From: Rhizobium sp. Q54
GTDB lineage: Bacteria > Pseudomonadota > Alphaproteobacteria > ATCC43930 > CGMCC-115725
Direction of reading: 5' to 3'
DNA length: 51,645 nt
Assembly: GCA_945861155.1 (NCBI GenBank)
Contig: CAMATN010000020.1
Coordinates: 1-51,645 of the forward strand
Position numbers and translations under genes: made by a program. This document shows positions 30,593 through 39,129 of this stretch, piece after piece; positions within the stretch are counted from its first letter, which is position 1; each line of letters begins with the position of its first letter. The notes below the pieces were generated by a model, which worked only from the letters and a program-made list of their open reading frames with translations, ran no database searches and was not told where the DNA came from.

Positions 30593-31847
30593 GGCTCGGC
30601 CGCACCAACTCGGGCGGGTGGCGGGTCACGGTGCGGCGGCCGCGCTTCCATACGGCCAGCGGCGGGCGGATTTCGGCGATTGCCTGTTCCGGGGTCGCGG
30701 CGTCGATCACGACGAGATCGGCCGGGTTGCCGGGGACGAGCCCGTAATCCTTGAGGTTCAGCAGGCGCGCCGAATCCCCGGTCAGCATCTGGAACAACTC
30801 GCGCAGCTGTTCGGGAGCGCCGATCTGCAGCACGTTGGCGTGCAGATTGGCCATGCGGATCAGCGAGCAATCTCCGAACGGGGTTGCCGGGTTCAATACG
30901 TTATTGCTCGACAGCGAGCAGGTGACCCCGTTGGCGCTCAGCAGATTGGCGTCGGCCACCCCGCGCACCACCGCGTGGTCGCGCTCGCGCCCCATCAGAT
31001 AGAGGTCGGTCGCCGGCAACACCGTCACCCCGATCCCGGCATCGGCGAGGCGCCGCGCCAGCGCCGCAACCTCGGCCGGCGGCAATAGCGACAGCTTGGC
31101 CATGTGCCCGGCGACGACCCGCCCGCCGCGGCCGTACCGCTCGGTCAACTCCAGCACCTGATAGATGTGCATCTGGTCGGGGCTGTCGCCGACATCGAGA
31201 TGCAGATCGAGATCGACGTCGAATTCGCGCGCGAGAGCGAAAATGCGCTCGATCTGGGCGGAGGGATCGCTGTCGTAACGCGGCGCGGCGCCGAGCACGG
31301 GCGCGCCCCGCTTCAACGCGGCGACGAGCAACTCCTCGGTGCCGGGATAGTTGGTGAGCCCGTCCTGCGGAAAGACGCAGAGTTCGATGTCGATCGCCCA
31401 GTGGTAATCGGCGGCGAGCGATTGCACCGCGTCAAAGCCCCGCAGCCCGATGCCGGGGTCGATCTCGACCTGGGTACGCATCCGCGTCGTGCCGTTGACC
31501 AGACATTCGTAGAGCGTCGCCTCGGCGCGCTGGCGCACATCCTCGATCGTGAACTCCTTTTTGAGCGGCGCGGTCAAGGTCACCGGATTGACCCGGCGGC
31601 CGCCAGGCTCGTGACTTGGCGGCGGCGGACAGCGGCCGATGATGCGCGACTTGTCGAGATGGATGTGGGTCTCGATCAGCCCGGCGCAGACCAGGCGTCC
31701 ACCGGCGTCATAGCTCTCGCCGACCTCACCCGCGGCCGTGACCAAGCCGTGACCGATCGCCGCGATCTTGCCATCCGCCACGGCGATGTCGAGCGGGCCG
31801 TCATCCGGGCGATCGGCGAGGTGGGCGTTGGTGACGACGAGATCCAT
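30579..31847 (-). CDS. amidohydrolase, cytosine deaminase-like
   Basis: ATG 31847 (GGAG upstream) gives 422 residues. It belongs to the metal-dependent amidohydrolase superfamily near CodA: metal-binding HxH in ETHIHLDK, DLDLHLDVGD, VVAGHMAKL, and the C-terminal DLVVIDA. In CodA-like enzymes the beta8 Asp lies in GHDDVFDPW; here the matching stretch reads SSNNVLNPATPFGD, so the expected Asp pair is Asn-Asn. That may be a subfamily trait with Asp from elsewhere (PFGD), or an altered metal site. The last residues PSQPPP and the stop come from a family D repeat. It diverges from the VapB-like gene. Confidence 0.85.
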   Translation of the reverse strand: MDLVVTNAHLADRPDDGPLDIAVADGKIAAIGHGLVTAAGEVGESYDAGGRLVCAGLIETHIHLDKSRIIGRCPPPPSHEPGGRRVNPVTLTAPLKKEFTIEDVRQRAEATLYECLVNGTTRMRTQVEIDPGIGLRGFDAVQSLAADYHWAIDIELCVFPQDGLTNYPGTEELLVAALKRGAPVLGAAPRYDSDPSAQIERIFALAREFDVDLDLHLDVGDSPDQMHIYQVLELTERYGRGGRVVAGHMAKLSLLPPAEVAALARRLADAGIGVTVLPATDLYLMGRERDHAVVRGVADANLLSANGVTCSLSSNNVLNPATPFGDCSLIRMANLHANVLQIGAPEQLRELFQMLTGDSARLLNLKDYGLVPGNPADLVVIDAATPEQAIAEIRPPLAVWKRGRRTVTRHPPELVRPSQPPP

Positions 31848-31940
31848 GCGCTGTTCTCCGCCGCGCGTGCTCGGACCAGCGCCAATCATTGCGCTGAACG
31901 GCAGCCGATCCTAAACTCCTCCAAAATGGAGGCGTTTCGG

Positions 31941-32177
31941 ATGCCGGTCAATCTCTCGATCAAGAACGCGCCCGACGATCTTGTCGCGGCCCTGAAGCTC
32001 AGGGCGCAAACCAACCATCGTTCGATGCAGGGCGAGTTATTGGCCATCATCGAGGACGCGATACGCGCGCCGCGGCGGCTGACCCCGGAAGAAGTCTTGG
32101 CCAAAATTCGACAATTGGGCCTCAGCACCCCGGCCGAATCAGCGAAGATGATCCGATCGGACCGTGACCGCCGTTAA
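31941..32177 (+). CDS. ribbon-helix-helix antitoxin, FitA/VapB-like
   Basis: The ATG at 31941 has GGAGG eight bases upstream, giving 78 residues; ATG 31926 is an alternative. The N-terminal MPVNLSIKNAPDDLVAALKL is a typical Arc/MetJ-type ribbon-helix-helix DNA-binding start of FitA/VapB antitoxins (AAHNHRSMQGEL helix-like segment NHRSMQGELLAIIEDA). It should bind its own promoter and neutralise a PIN toxin. The PIN toxin gene overlapping its end is only a fragment, so it is probably an orphan antitoxin. Confidence 0.82.
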   Translation: MPVNLSIKNAPDDLVAALKLRAQTNHRSMQGELLAIIEDAIRAPRRLTPEEVLAKIRQLGLSTPAESAKMIRSDRDRR

Positions 32178-32325
32178 GGTCGTCGACGCGTCGGCGTTGG
32201 GTGCACTGCTGTTCGCCGAGCCCGCGAGGAGCCCGCGAAGCGGACGTCTCGAAGGACGCACGCCGTTTCTCCAATCGGAACTGAGACACGACCTAGATAT
32301 TATTGACCAACTCGCCGTGCGAGGA
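32164..32325 (+). pseudogene. VapC-like PIN toxin, 5' fragment truncated by a REP remnant
   Basis: A GTG at 32164 overlapping the antitoxin stop opens MTAVKVVDASALGALLFAEP, which is the start of a PIN domain with the first catalytic Asp in VVDASAL. From about 32224 the DNA becomes a family A REP half copy (GAGGAGCCCGCGAAGCGGAC) and the frame then runs through unrelated sequence to a stop at 32323-32325. The remaining PIN acidic residues are missing, so no active toxin can be made. Confidence 0.75.
32226..32259. repeat. REP family A remnant inside the vapC fragment
   Basis: The sequence matches the right arm of the family A repeat at 3777-3889, with GAGGAGC, CGTCTCGAAGGACGC and a degraded middle. 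The facing arm is absent. Confidence 0.75.
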
Positions 32326-32340
32326 TAAGACGAATTCTAA

Positions 32341-33432
32341 TCAAATCGCCGTTTCGCGCTCGATGTCGAAGAAGTGCAGCCGGTCGGGGTTGACGGCGAG
32401 GCGCAGGCGGTCGTGCACCTTGGCGCGCACGGTGGGCTCGACCGCGGCCACCATCGTGATCGGGCCGACTGCGACATCGAGCAGGATCTCCGAGCCGAGC
32501 CGCTCGACCACCTCGACGATTGCGTCGATGCTCATCTCGGCCGGGTCGGTGTCGGGGACGATCCGCAGATTCTCGGGCCGGATGCCGAAAACGACCTCCT
32601 TGCCGGTGTAGGGGCCGAGACTGTTGGCGAAGGCGGCCGGCGCCTTCAGGCGAATGCCGTCGCCAACCGCCCACAGATCGCCGTTTTCCGCCGTGATCCG
32701 CACCGTGGCGAAATTCATCGCGGGCGACCCGATAAACCCGGCGACGAACAGATTGGCCGGCTCGTTATACAATTCCATCGGGTCGCCGACCTGCTGCACC
32801 CAGCCGTCGCGCATCACGACGACCCGGTCGCCCAGGGTCATCGCCTCGACCTGGTCGTGCGTCACATAGATCGCGGTGGTGCCGAGCCGCTCATGCAGTT
32901 TTTTCAGTTCGACCCGCATCTGGACGCGCAATTTGGCGTCGAGGTTTGACAGCGGCTCGTCGAACAGAAACACCCGCGGGTGGCGCACGATCGCGCGCCC
33001 CAATGCGACGCGCTGACGCTGCCCGCCCGACAGCTGGCGCGGCTTGCGTTTGAGGTAATCCTGGATGCCGAGGATTTCGGCGGCGTCCTGCACGCGCTTC
33101 TGGATCTCGGATTTTTCGAATTTCCGCATCTTGAGCCCGAACGCCATGTTGTCGTAGACGCTCATATGCGGATAAAGCGCGTAATTCTGGAACACCATCG
33201 CGATGTCGCGGTCCATCGGCGCGAGATCATTGACCACCTGGTCGTCGATCAGGATGCGCCCCGAGGTAATGCTTTCGAGCCCGGCGACCATCCGCAAGGT
33301 CGTTGTCTTGCCGCACCCCGAGGGGCCGACCAGTACGACGAACTCCTTGTCGCGGATGTCGAGGTTCACGTCTTTGACGGCGTGCACATCGTCGTACATC
33401 TTGTTCAGGTTGCGTATCGCGACCTGGGCCAT
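32341..33432 (-). CDS. carbohydrate ABC transporter ATP-binding protein, MalK/UgpC type
   Basis: The 363-residue protein has the nucleotide-binding domain at residues 1-235: Walker [11 protein letters not shown]-loop [11 protein letters not shown], signature LSGGQRQR, Walker B VFLFDEP and the switch His in YVTHDQ. A C-terminal TOBE/OB-type regulatory region follows, as in MalK and UgpC. It powers import of a sugar or polyol by the two permeases encoded upstream, 4 bases away. Substrate is not predictable. Confidence 0.95.
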   Translation of the reverse strand: MAQVAIRNLNKMYDDVHAVKDVNLDIRDKEFVVLVGPSGCGKTTTLRMVAGLESITSGRILIDDQVVNDLAPMDRDIAMVFQNYALYPHMSVYDNMAFGLKMRKFEKSEIQKRVQDAAEILGIQDYLKRKPRQLSGGQRQRVALGRAIVRHPRVFLFDEPLSNLDAKLRVQMRVELKKLHERLGTTAIYVTHDQVEAMTLGDRVVVMRDGWVQQVGDPMELYNEPANLFVAGFIGSPAMNFATVRITAENGDLWAVGDGIRLKAPAAFANSLGPYTGKEVVFGIRPENLRIVPDTDPAEMSIDAIVEVVERLGSEILLDVAVGPITMVAAVEPTVRAKVHDRLRLAVNPDRLHFFDIERETAI

Positions 33433-33436
33433 CGCC

Positions 33437-34288
33437 TTACCCCTTCACCGAGCCAGTAATTCCCGACACGTAATGCTCGACAAAGAACGAATAGACGAAA
33501 GCGACCGGGATCGACCCCAGCAGCGCGCCCGCCATCAGCTGGCCCCAGTAAAAAACATCGCCCCGCACCAGTTCGGACGTGACCCCGACCGGCACCGTCT
33601 TCTGCTCGGGAGAGGACAGGAAGACGAGCGCGTAGATGAACTCGTTCCACGACAGCGTAAAGGCGAAGATCCCAGCCGACAGGATGCCGGGCACGGCGAT
33701 CGGGAAGATGATGTAGACCATCGCCTTCCACCGCGTCGCGCCGTCGATGCGGGCGCACTCCTCCAATTCCTTCGGGATGGATTTGAAGTAGCCCATCATC
33801 AGCCAGGTGCAGAACGGTATCAGAAAGGTCGGGTAGGTCAGGATCAACGCCCACGGCGAGTCGCCGAGATGGAAATTGCGGATGACGTCGGCGAGCGGAA
33901 TAAACAACAGGGTCTGCGGCACCAAATAGGTGATGAATATCCCGGTGCCGATACTGCCGGCGAACGGGAATTTGAGGCGCGACAGGGCATAGCCGGCAAG
34001 CAGCCCGCAAAACAGCGAGATCAAGGTCGACGCCGTGGCGATCAGCATCGTGTTCATCATCCACGTGCTGAACAATGTCTCGGTCAGCAATTCGCGGATG
34101 TGCTCAAGCGTCGGATTGAGCGTCCAGAACGGCGTGTAGTTGGCCGCGTTCCACGGCCGGTACAGCTCCTTGTCGGGCCGCACCGATGTGACGATCATCC
34201 AATAGAACGGGAACAGCAGCGCGACGATGAACAGCAGCAGCGGGATATTGAAAAAGACCCAGCGGCGCCAGCGCGCTCCCTCGATCAT
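33437..34288 (-). CDS. carbohydrate ABC transporter permease, MalG type
   Basis: The 283-residue protein has six hydrophobic membrane segments, starting with [20 protein letters not shown], and the EAA motif [15 protein letters not shown] near residue 190, which docks to the ATPase. Family BPD_transp_1, CUT1 group. It follows the MalF-type gene, but about 220 bases holding a palindromic repeat lie between them, unusual inside a transporter operon. Confidence 0.93.
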   Translation of the reverse strand: MIEGARWRRWVFFNIPLLLFIVALLFPFYWMIVTSVRPDKELYRPWNAANYTPFWTLNPTLEHIRELLTETLFSTWMMNTMLIATASTLISLFCGLLAGYALSRLKFPFAGSIGTGIFITYLVPQTLLFIPLADVIRNFHLGDSPWALILTYPTFLIPFCTWLMMGYFKSIPKELEECARIDGATRWKAMVYIIFPIAVPGILSAGIFAFTLSWNEFIYALVFLSSPEQKTVPVGVTSELVRGDVFYWGQLMAGALLGSIPVAFVYSFFVEHYVSGITGSVKG

Positions 34289-34335
34289 GGTTTCTCACCT
34301 CTCAGGCACCAGCGAAGCCAGCTGTCTTCTTTTCT

Positions 34336-34464
34336 GTCATCCCGGCGAAAGCTGGGATCCACCGGAGTGCGGGACATACATCCATCCGTCTCGCCCCAAT
34401 GGTTGTGCGAGAACGGCCGGTACGGAGCCGCGGAAAAATGGATCCCGGCTTTCGCCGGGATGAC
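34336..34464. repeat. REP-type inverted repeat, family B, inside the ABC operon
   Basis: GTCATCCCGGCGAAAGCTGG at the left faces GGATCCCGGCTTTCGCCGGG ATGAC at the right, with a loop of about 80 bases. It lies between the two permease genes and may attenuate or stabilise the polycistronic message. Confidence 0.85.
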
Positions 34465-34508
34465 AATTGTTGAGTGTTCTGGTCGCGGGATTGTCATCGC
34501 GGTGGCGC

Positions 34509-35450
34509 TCACACAGTCTCCACGCGGCGAATGTACAAAAGCTGGATGATCACGACGAGCAGCAGCACCGGGAAGATCGCCAGCGACACTGCCGCACCCT
34601 CGCTCAACAGACCGGTGCCGACGCCGATCTGATAGGCATAGGTCGCGAACAAATGGGTGGCGTTGGCCGGTCCGCCGCCGGTCAGCACATAGACCAGCTG
34701 GAAATCGGCGAAGGTCTGGATCACCGAAAACAGGACGACGACCATCGTTACCGGCAACAGCAGCGGCCAGGTCACATGGCGAAACCGGTTCCACGCCCGG
34801 GCGCCGTCGATCGCTGCGGCTTCGTGCAGTTCGGGGCTGATCGTCTGCAGGCCGGCCAACAGCGTAATCGCGAAGAACGGCACGCCGCGCCAGATATTGA
34901 CGACCATCACCGAGATGATCGCGAGATCCGGATCGCCCAGCCAATTGACCCGGCCGGTAATGATGTTCGCCTGGTACAAAATCCAGTTCAACACGCTGAA
35001 GGTCGGGTCGAACATCCACTTCCAGGCAAAGGTCGATAGCACCGTCGGGATGATGAACGGCAACAGGATGAAGGCGCGGACCATCGCCTTGCCCCTGAAA
35101 TGCCGATTGAGCAGCAGCGCCAGCCACAGCCCGAGCGCCAGCTTGAAGACCGTCGTAACTGCCGTATAGAGGAAGGTGTTGTAGACCGCGACATGGAAGA
35201 TATTGTCGTGCCACAATTTCTCGAAATTATCGAACCCGACAAACTTGCCCGGAATGCCGACCTTGGTGTCGGTGACCGCGAGCAGCACCCCCTTGACGAA
35301 CGGGTAGGCGATGAAGAGCCCTAGCAGCACGATGGTCGGCAGCAGCAGGGCGGACGCAAGCCAGCGCTCGTCTTCGAGCAACCGGGTGATCGGGCCGCGC
35401 CGCGGCGTGGCGACATAAGGCCGTGGGGTCGCCGCGCCGGCTGTCGCCAT
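34509..35450 (-). CDS. carbohydrate ABC transporter permease, MalF type
   Basis: The 313-residue protein has about six membrane segments, the first near residues 35-55 (LLLPTIVLLGLFIAYPFV), and the EAA loop HEAAAIDGARAWNRFRHVTW near residue 215. It pairs with the MalG-type permease to form the channel. The N-terminal region has a Pro/Arg-rich cytoplasmic stretch. It starts 50 bases after the binding-protein gene. Confidence 0.93.
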   Translation of the reverse strand: MATAGAATPRPYVATPRRGPITRLLEDERWLASALLLPTIVLLGLFIAYPFVKGVLLAVTDTKVGIPGKFVGFDNFEKLWHDNIFHVAVYNTFLYTAVTTVFKLALGLWLALLLNRHFRGKAMVRAFILLPFIIPTVLSTFAWKWMFDPTFSVLNWILYQANIITGRVNWLGDPDLAIISVMVVNIWRGVPFFAITLLAGLQTISPELHEAAAIDGARAWNRFRHVTWPLLLPVTMVVVLFSVIQTFADFQLVYVLTGGGPANATHLFATYAYQIGVGTGLLSEGAAVSLAIFPVLLLVVIIQLLYIRRVETV

Positions 35451-35500
35451 GATGCTGTTCTTTCGGGCGGTGGCGGTCTTTCCCGCGGTAACGGCGCCGG

Positions 35501-36838
35501 TTACGCGTAGATCTTGACCAGCTCGTCATGCGCCCACTTGACGGCGGCTTCGGGCGCCATGCCCTGCACCGCCTTGGCGTACATGTCGACGACGATGTAC
35601 TTGCTCAGCACCTCGGCGGCCTTGCGGCTCGACGGCCCGGCGTGGCCCGCGAACCGCCCGCTGCGCGCCGCGAGTCGGTAGGGCCCCATCACCGGGTCGT
35701 CGTCCCACACTTTCGACTTTTCCCAATCGGTCGTCAGGCCGATCGAAAAGCCCTGCTGCGAGACGAACCATTGCTCGTAGACCGCCTTCGAGGTGATCCA
35801 CCGCAGGAATTCCTTGGCCTGCTTCTGGTTCTTCGAATAGCCCATCAGCATGTTCGAGAACGGGACGTGGTAGCTGAACTGCCCGGCCGGCCCCTTCGGC
35901 AGCGAGGCGTGGAAGATGTCGTCCTTGAGCGGGGTGCCTTTCTCGGTCTGGTAGGAATCGGCCTTGCGCTTCGATTCGATGTAGATCGACGCGCCGTTCA
36001 AGGTCGAGGCGACGGTGCCGGACAGGAACGCGCGATTGTTGTTCGAATCGTCCCAGGCCAGCCCGCCTTCGTCGAACGCCGCTTTCCAGGAACTGACCGC
36101 GAATTTGACCGAGTCGACCGTCGCCTTGCTGTTCAGGACGACCGTCTTGCCGTCGGCCTCGACTTCCTTGCCGCCCCAGGACCATAGAAACGGGTACCAG
36201 AAAGCCGGCGCGTCGCCGAACGTGTGGCCGAGCGTCTGGCCGAGCGGACGGCCCTTGGCCTTCAGCTTCTTGCCAGCCTCGATGTAGCTCTCCCAGGTAT
36301 CGGGGAACTTGCCCGGGCCGTGGCCGATTTCCTCGAACCAGGATTTGCGGTTGGTCAGCGCCGCGCCGACGATGCACCACGGCACCGCGATCCACTTCTT
36401 GCCGTCATTGGCGACAGTCTTGGAGGTCTCGTAGAACCCGCCCTGCGCCTTGCCCAGTTCCTCGGCGATGTCGCTGACGTCGACGACGCTGTCGGCGTAA
36501 AGCTGCGGCCAGTTGTTGAGCGCCAGGATGATGTCCGCCCCGGCCCCCGATTGGACCGAGGAAGTGACCCGCGCCTGGATGTCGTTGGCGTTGATCGTCT
36601 CGATGTTGAGCTTGATCCCCAAATCCTTCAGGCAATCCGGTGCGATCTTGTTGCGCAGCAGCTGGTCGGAGGCGGGCACGAAATCGTTCCAGCGCAGCCA
36701 GTGCAGCGTGGTCTGCTGCGCGAAGGCGGGAGCGCGGCCGGAGGCCAGGATACCCGCCAGGCCGCCGGTCGTCGCCGCCGCCGCGCCGGCGCCGGACAAT
36801 TGCAGGAAACCGCGACGAGTGACACGACGACGAGGCAT
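35501..36838 (-). CDS. extracellular solute-binding protein family 1, Tat-exported
   Basis: The ATG at 36838 follows GGGAGGA, giving 445 residues. The N-terminus has a twin-arginine signal (RRVTRRGFLQ, then a hydrophobic stretch and an ALA-x-ALA-like site before QQTTLHW near residue 42). The mature part is a family 1 sugar-binding protein, with conserved aromatic-rich stretches such as APAFWYPFLWSWGG. It delivers the substrate to the MalF/MalG-type channel. It heads the operon binding protein-MalF-MalG-ATPase. Export of a folded binding protein by Tat is unusual but common for CUT1 systems of this class. Confidence 0.93.
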   Translation of the reverse strand: MPRRRVTRRGFLQLSGAGAAAATTGGLAGILASGRAPAFAQQTTLHWLRWNDFVPASDQLLRNKIAPDCLKDLGIKLNIETINANDIQARVTSSVQSGAGADIILALNNWPQLYADSVVDVSDIAEELGKAQGGFYETSKTVANDGKKWIAVPWCIVGAALTNRKSWFEEIGHGPGKFPDTWESYIEAGKKLKAKGRPLGQTLGHTFGDAPAFWYPFLWSWGGKEVEADGKTVVLNSKATVDSVKFAVSSWKAAFDEGGLAWDDSNNNRAFLSGTVASTLNGASIYIESKRKADSYQTEKGTPLKDDIFHASLPKGPAGQFSYHVPFSNMLMGYSKNQKQAKEFLRWITSKAVYEQWFVSQQGFSIGLTTDWEKSKVWDDDPVMGPYRLAARSGRFAGHAGPSSRKAAEVLSKYIVVDMYAKAVQGMAPEAAVKWAHDELVKIYA

Positions 36839-37114
36839 GATTTTCCTCCCGCACTCTTGAGGCGATAAAGCAACCTGGCGCCGCAACCGGGCGCCTTACC
36901 GTCGATCTTTAGTGGGATCGGCGGCACAGCACAAGGGGGCGGGCGGCGCCCACCCCGTTGCGGCGATTCGCCACTTGCGCGATCACCGCGCGCTGCTACT
37001 TTGGCGAGAATGATTCAGGTCAGGCCGGGTTCCGGCCCGTCACGCCGCACGCGATTTTGGTACCGCTGGTACATGCCGGCGGCCTAGGATTTGCGCGCAA
37101 GCGTTGTTTTCCCC

Positions 37115-37149
37115 GAAGCCGCCCCACCGAGGCGGCTTTCGCGTTTTTG
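37115..37149 (+). terminator. hairpin with U-tract, terminator-like
   Basis: AAGCCGCC pairs perfectly with GGCGGCTT across CCACCGA, and TCGCGTTTTT follows. There is no upstream gene on this strand, so it may end a small RNA or act as an attenuator in the leader of the 37208 ORF. Confidence 0.5.
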
Positions 37150-37185
37150 ATCCCTTTGCCCGAAATGTCGCCGACGCTGGAGCGG

Positions 37186-37201
37186 CCTCCCCCACAGGAG
37201 G
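37186..37201 (+). promoter_or_regulatory. ribosome-binding site sequestered in a short hairpin
   Basis: CCTCC (37186-37190) can pair with GGAGG (37197-37201), the Shine-Dalgarno of the ORF at 37208, across a 6-base loop. The small hairpin would hide the site. Confidence 0.4.
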
Positions 37202-37207
37202 TCTCAG

Positions 37208-37393
37208 ATGTCGCACACGTACTCTCTTGGCGATTTCGACGTCATCACCGGGCCGGCCGCGCCGAGCCGGCCGATCGCGCCGGCGAGCCTGCAAACGACG
37301 GTCGCGCCGGGCGCCGCCAGTTCGGAGCGACCGGAGGCGGTGCGCGAACCCGCGGCGAGCGCGAAACCGAGCGCAACCGCGCCGCCGCCGTAG
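37208..37393 (+). CDS. hypothetical small protein, 61 residues
   Basis: The product MSHTYSLGDFDVITGPAAPS... is Ala/Pro/Ser-rich after residue 15 and has no membrane segment or known motif. Its strongest support is a perfect AGGAGG seven bases upstream of the ATG, in turn located within a hairpin. The next ORF starts 36 bases later. Function unknown. Confidence 0.5.
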   Translation: MSHTYSLGDFDVITGPAAPSRPIAPASLQTTVAPGAASSERPEAVREPAASAKPSATAPPP

Positions 37394-37428
37394 ACTTACC
37401 CGCACCGCAATGGGTATCGTGGCGTCCC

Positions 37429-37707
37429 ATGCGGTACCGCATCGAAATATCCCAGACCCGCAAGGGGTTCGCCCGCGTCAATTTCCCGGGGCGGGTCATC
37501 GCGCTCGAGGCGACCCAGCATGTCGGGCCGGTGTGGCTGGTCGGGGTGACCGACCTGATCGGCAACCAGGAGGGCTCGGTAACGGTGCGCGCCGACAACC
37601 CTGGCGACGCGGTCTGGCGCGTGGCGCGGGCAACCGTCCGGGCGATGTCGGAACTGACCGACAGCCCGATCGAGGGCGAGATCACGCCCAGTACCGACGA
37701 AATCTGA
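37429..37707 (+). CDS. hypothetical protein, 92 residues
   Basis: From ATG 37429 the protein reads MRYRIEISQTRKGFARVNFP..., a basic beta-strand-rich product with G/C-rich third positions and no recognised domain; the N-terminal and ISQTRKGFARV strands look like a small beta fold. The site before it is weak. The open frame extends upstream across the small ORF at 37208, which cannot both be right in full; this ATG is the best compromise. It precedes the LVIVD gene by 29 bases. Confidence 0.6.
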   Translation: MRYRIEISQTRKGFARVNFPGRVIALEATQHVGPVWLVGVTDLIGNQEGSVTVRADNPGDAVWRVARATVRAMSELTDSPIEGEITPSTDEI

Positions 37708-37736
37708 ATCCAAGCAACTTGGCGTAGGGGAGCGGA

Positions 37737-38975
37737 ATGGCCGAAAGCGCGATCAACCAGGGCAACGACACGCTGATCTGGAATTTCAAGCTGCTGGCGC
37801 ACAACGCGCTCGACGGCTTCGGCGGGATGGGCGAGGGCATGTCGATGCAGCTCGCCAAGGACGGCAGGCGCATCCTGTGGCTGGCCCATGAAAGCGCGCC
37901 GAAAAACTTCACCGCGGTCGACGTGACCGACCCGCGCGCGCCAAAGATCGTCGCCCGCGCCGACCTGCCGCAATCGCATATGCGCTCCAATTCGCTGGAG
38001 ACCGTCGGCGACATCCTCGCCGTCGCCTACCAGACGACGCAGCCGGGCCTGGAGCCCGCCGGGTTCGAATTGTTCGACATTTCGGTGCCGGAAAACCCGC
38101 GCCGCATCGCCTTTTTCGATCGCTCGGGGCCCAATTCGCGCGGCGTCCATCAGCTGTGGTTCGCCGATGGCGAGACCATCCACATGAGCTCGGGCGCTCC
38201 CGATTCGCACCCGACCCACCCCAAGGACGACCAGTTCTATCAATGCATCGACGTGCGCAACCCGTCGAAGCCGGTCGAGGTCGGCCGCTGGTGGCTGCCG
38301 GGGACGCAGCAGGGCGACAATGTCGCGCCGCCGATCCGCCACCCGGAGGGCACCGACAGCGGCTTTCGCCCGCACAACACCAACGTCTATCCCGAGCGCC
38401 CCGACCGCGTTTACATGGGCTATATCGACGGCGGCATGATCACCCTCGACATCGCCGACCGGGCGCACCCGAAGATGATCGCGCGCTGGGACTACCACCC
38501 GCCCAATGTCGGCTTTACCCACACCGTCGTGCCGTTTTTCGAGCGCGACCTGCTGGTGGTCAGCGACGAATGCACCCGCAATGACGGCGCCGACTGGCCG
38601 AAGCTGGTGTGGATCGTCGACAACCGCACCGAGGAGAACCCGGTGCCGATCGCGACCTGCCCGATGCCGCCGGTCGAGACCTTCTCGCGTCGCGGCGGCC
38701 GGTTCGGCGCCCATAATCTGTGGGAGAATTTGCCGAAGGAAGGCTGCTGGAAATCGGACCGGATCGTGCTCGGCACCTTCTTCAACGGCGGCCTCAGGGC
38801 GTACGATCTATCGAACCCGTACCAGCCCAAGGAAGTCGCGTATTTCGCGCCGCAGGTCGCGAACGCGCCGACGGGGGCCTGCCAGATCAACGACGTCTTC
38901 GTCGACGACCGCGGCATCGTCTTCTGCGTCGACCGCCACATCGGCGGCCTCTACGCCCTCGAAATGGATTTCTGA
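37737..38975 (+). CDS. LVIVD-repeat beta-propeller protein (copy 2)
   Basis: The 412-residue protein is paralogous to the product at 4756-5874: shared features are LRAYDLSNPYQPKEVAYFAP versus LRAVDISNPYRPDEVDHFMP, FGAHN versus FGAHQ, FTHTVV versus THTVL, and NDVFVD-DRGIVFCVDR versus NDVFVD-KERGLVYLIDR. GGAG is present upstream of the ATG. It has no signal peptide. Conserved His residues at equivalent positions suggest a metal site. The neighbour downstream is a COG0523 GTPase of the metal-chaperone type. Function is unknown. Confidence 0.82.
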   Translation: MAESAINQGNDTLIWNFKLLAHNALDGFGGMGEGMSMQLAKDGRRILWLAHESAPKNFTAVDVTDPRAPKIVARADLPQSHMRSNSLETVGDILAVAYQTTQPGLEPAGFELFDISVPENPRRIAFFDRSGPNSRGVHQLWFADGETIHMSSGAPDSHPTHPKDDQFYQCIDVRNPSKPVEVGRWWLPGTQQGDNVAPPIRHPEGTDSGFRPHNTNVYPERPDRVYMGYIDGGMITLDIADRAHPKMIARWDYHPPNVGFTHTVVPFFERDLLVVSDECTRNDGADWPKLVWIVDNRTEENPVPIATCPMPPVETFSRRGGRFGAHNLWENLPKEGCWKSDRIVLGTFFNGGLRAYDLSNPYQPKEVAYFAPQVANAPTGACQINDVFVDDRGIVFCVDRHIGGLYALEMDF

Positions 38976-38987
38976 GTTTGCGTTTCG

Positions 38988-39124
38988 CCCCTCACCCCGG
39001 CCCTCTCCCCGCCAGCGGGGAGAGGGAGAGCTGCGGCGTCTTCCGAGAAAAGCCTGCGGCAGGTTCGGGAGCCGTGTCAAATTCGTACCCTCTCCCCGTT
39101 AACGGGGAGAGGGACAGGGTGAGG
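38988..39124. repeat. REP-type repeat, family D variant (two facing palindromes)
   Basis: CCCTCTCCCCGCCAGCGGGG AGAGGG and CCCTCTCCCCGTTAACGGGG AGAGGG lie about 60 bases apart, framed by CCCCTCACCCCGG and CAGGGTGAGG. The terminal GAGG coincides with the putative ribosome-binding site of the next gene. Confidence 0.85.
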
Positions 39125-39129
39125 CGCTA

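Larger units (their letters stand above)
36839..37207. other. intergenic region between the ABC operon and the 37.2-kb small ORF
   Basis: About 370 bases without a gene. It must hold the promoter of the ABC operon (reverse) and that of the forward small ORF. TGGTAC repeats at 37061-37075 and the hairpin at 37115-37149 are the only structures I see. Confidence 0.5.
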
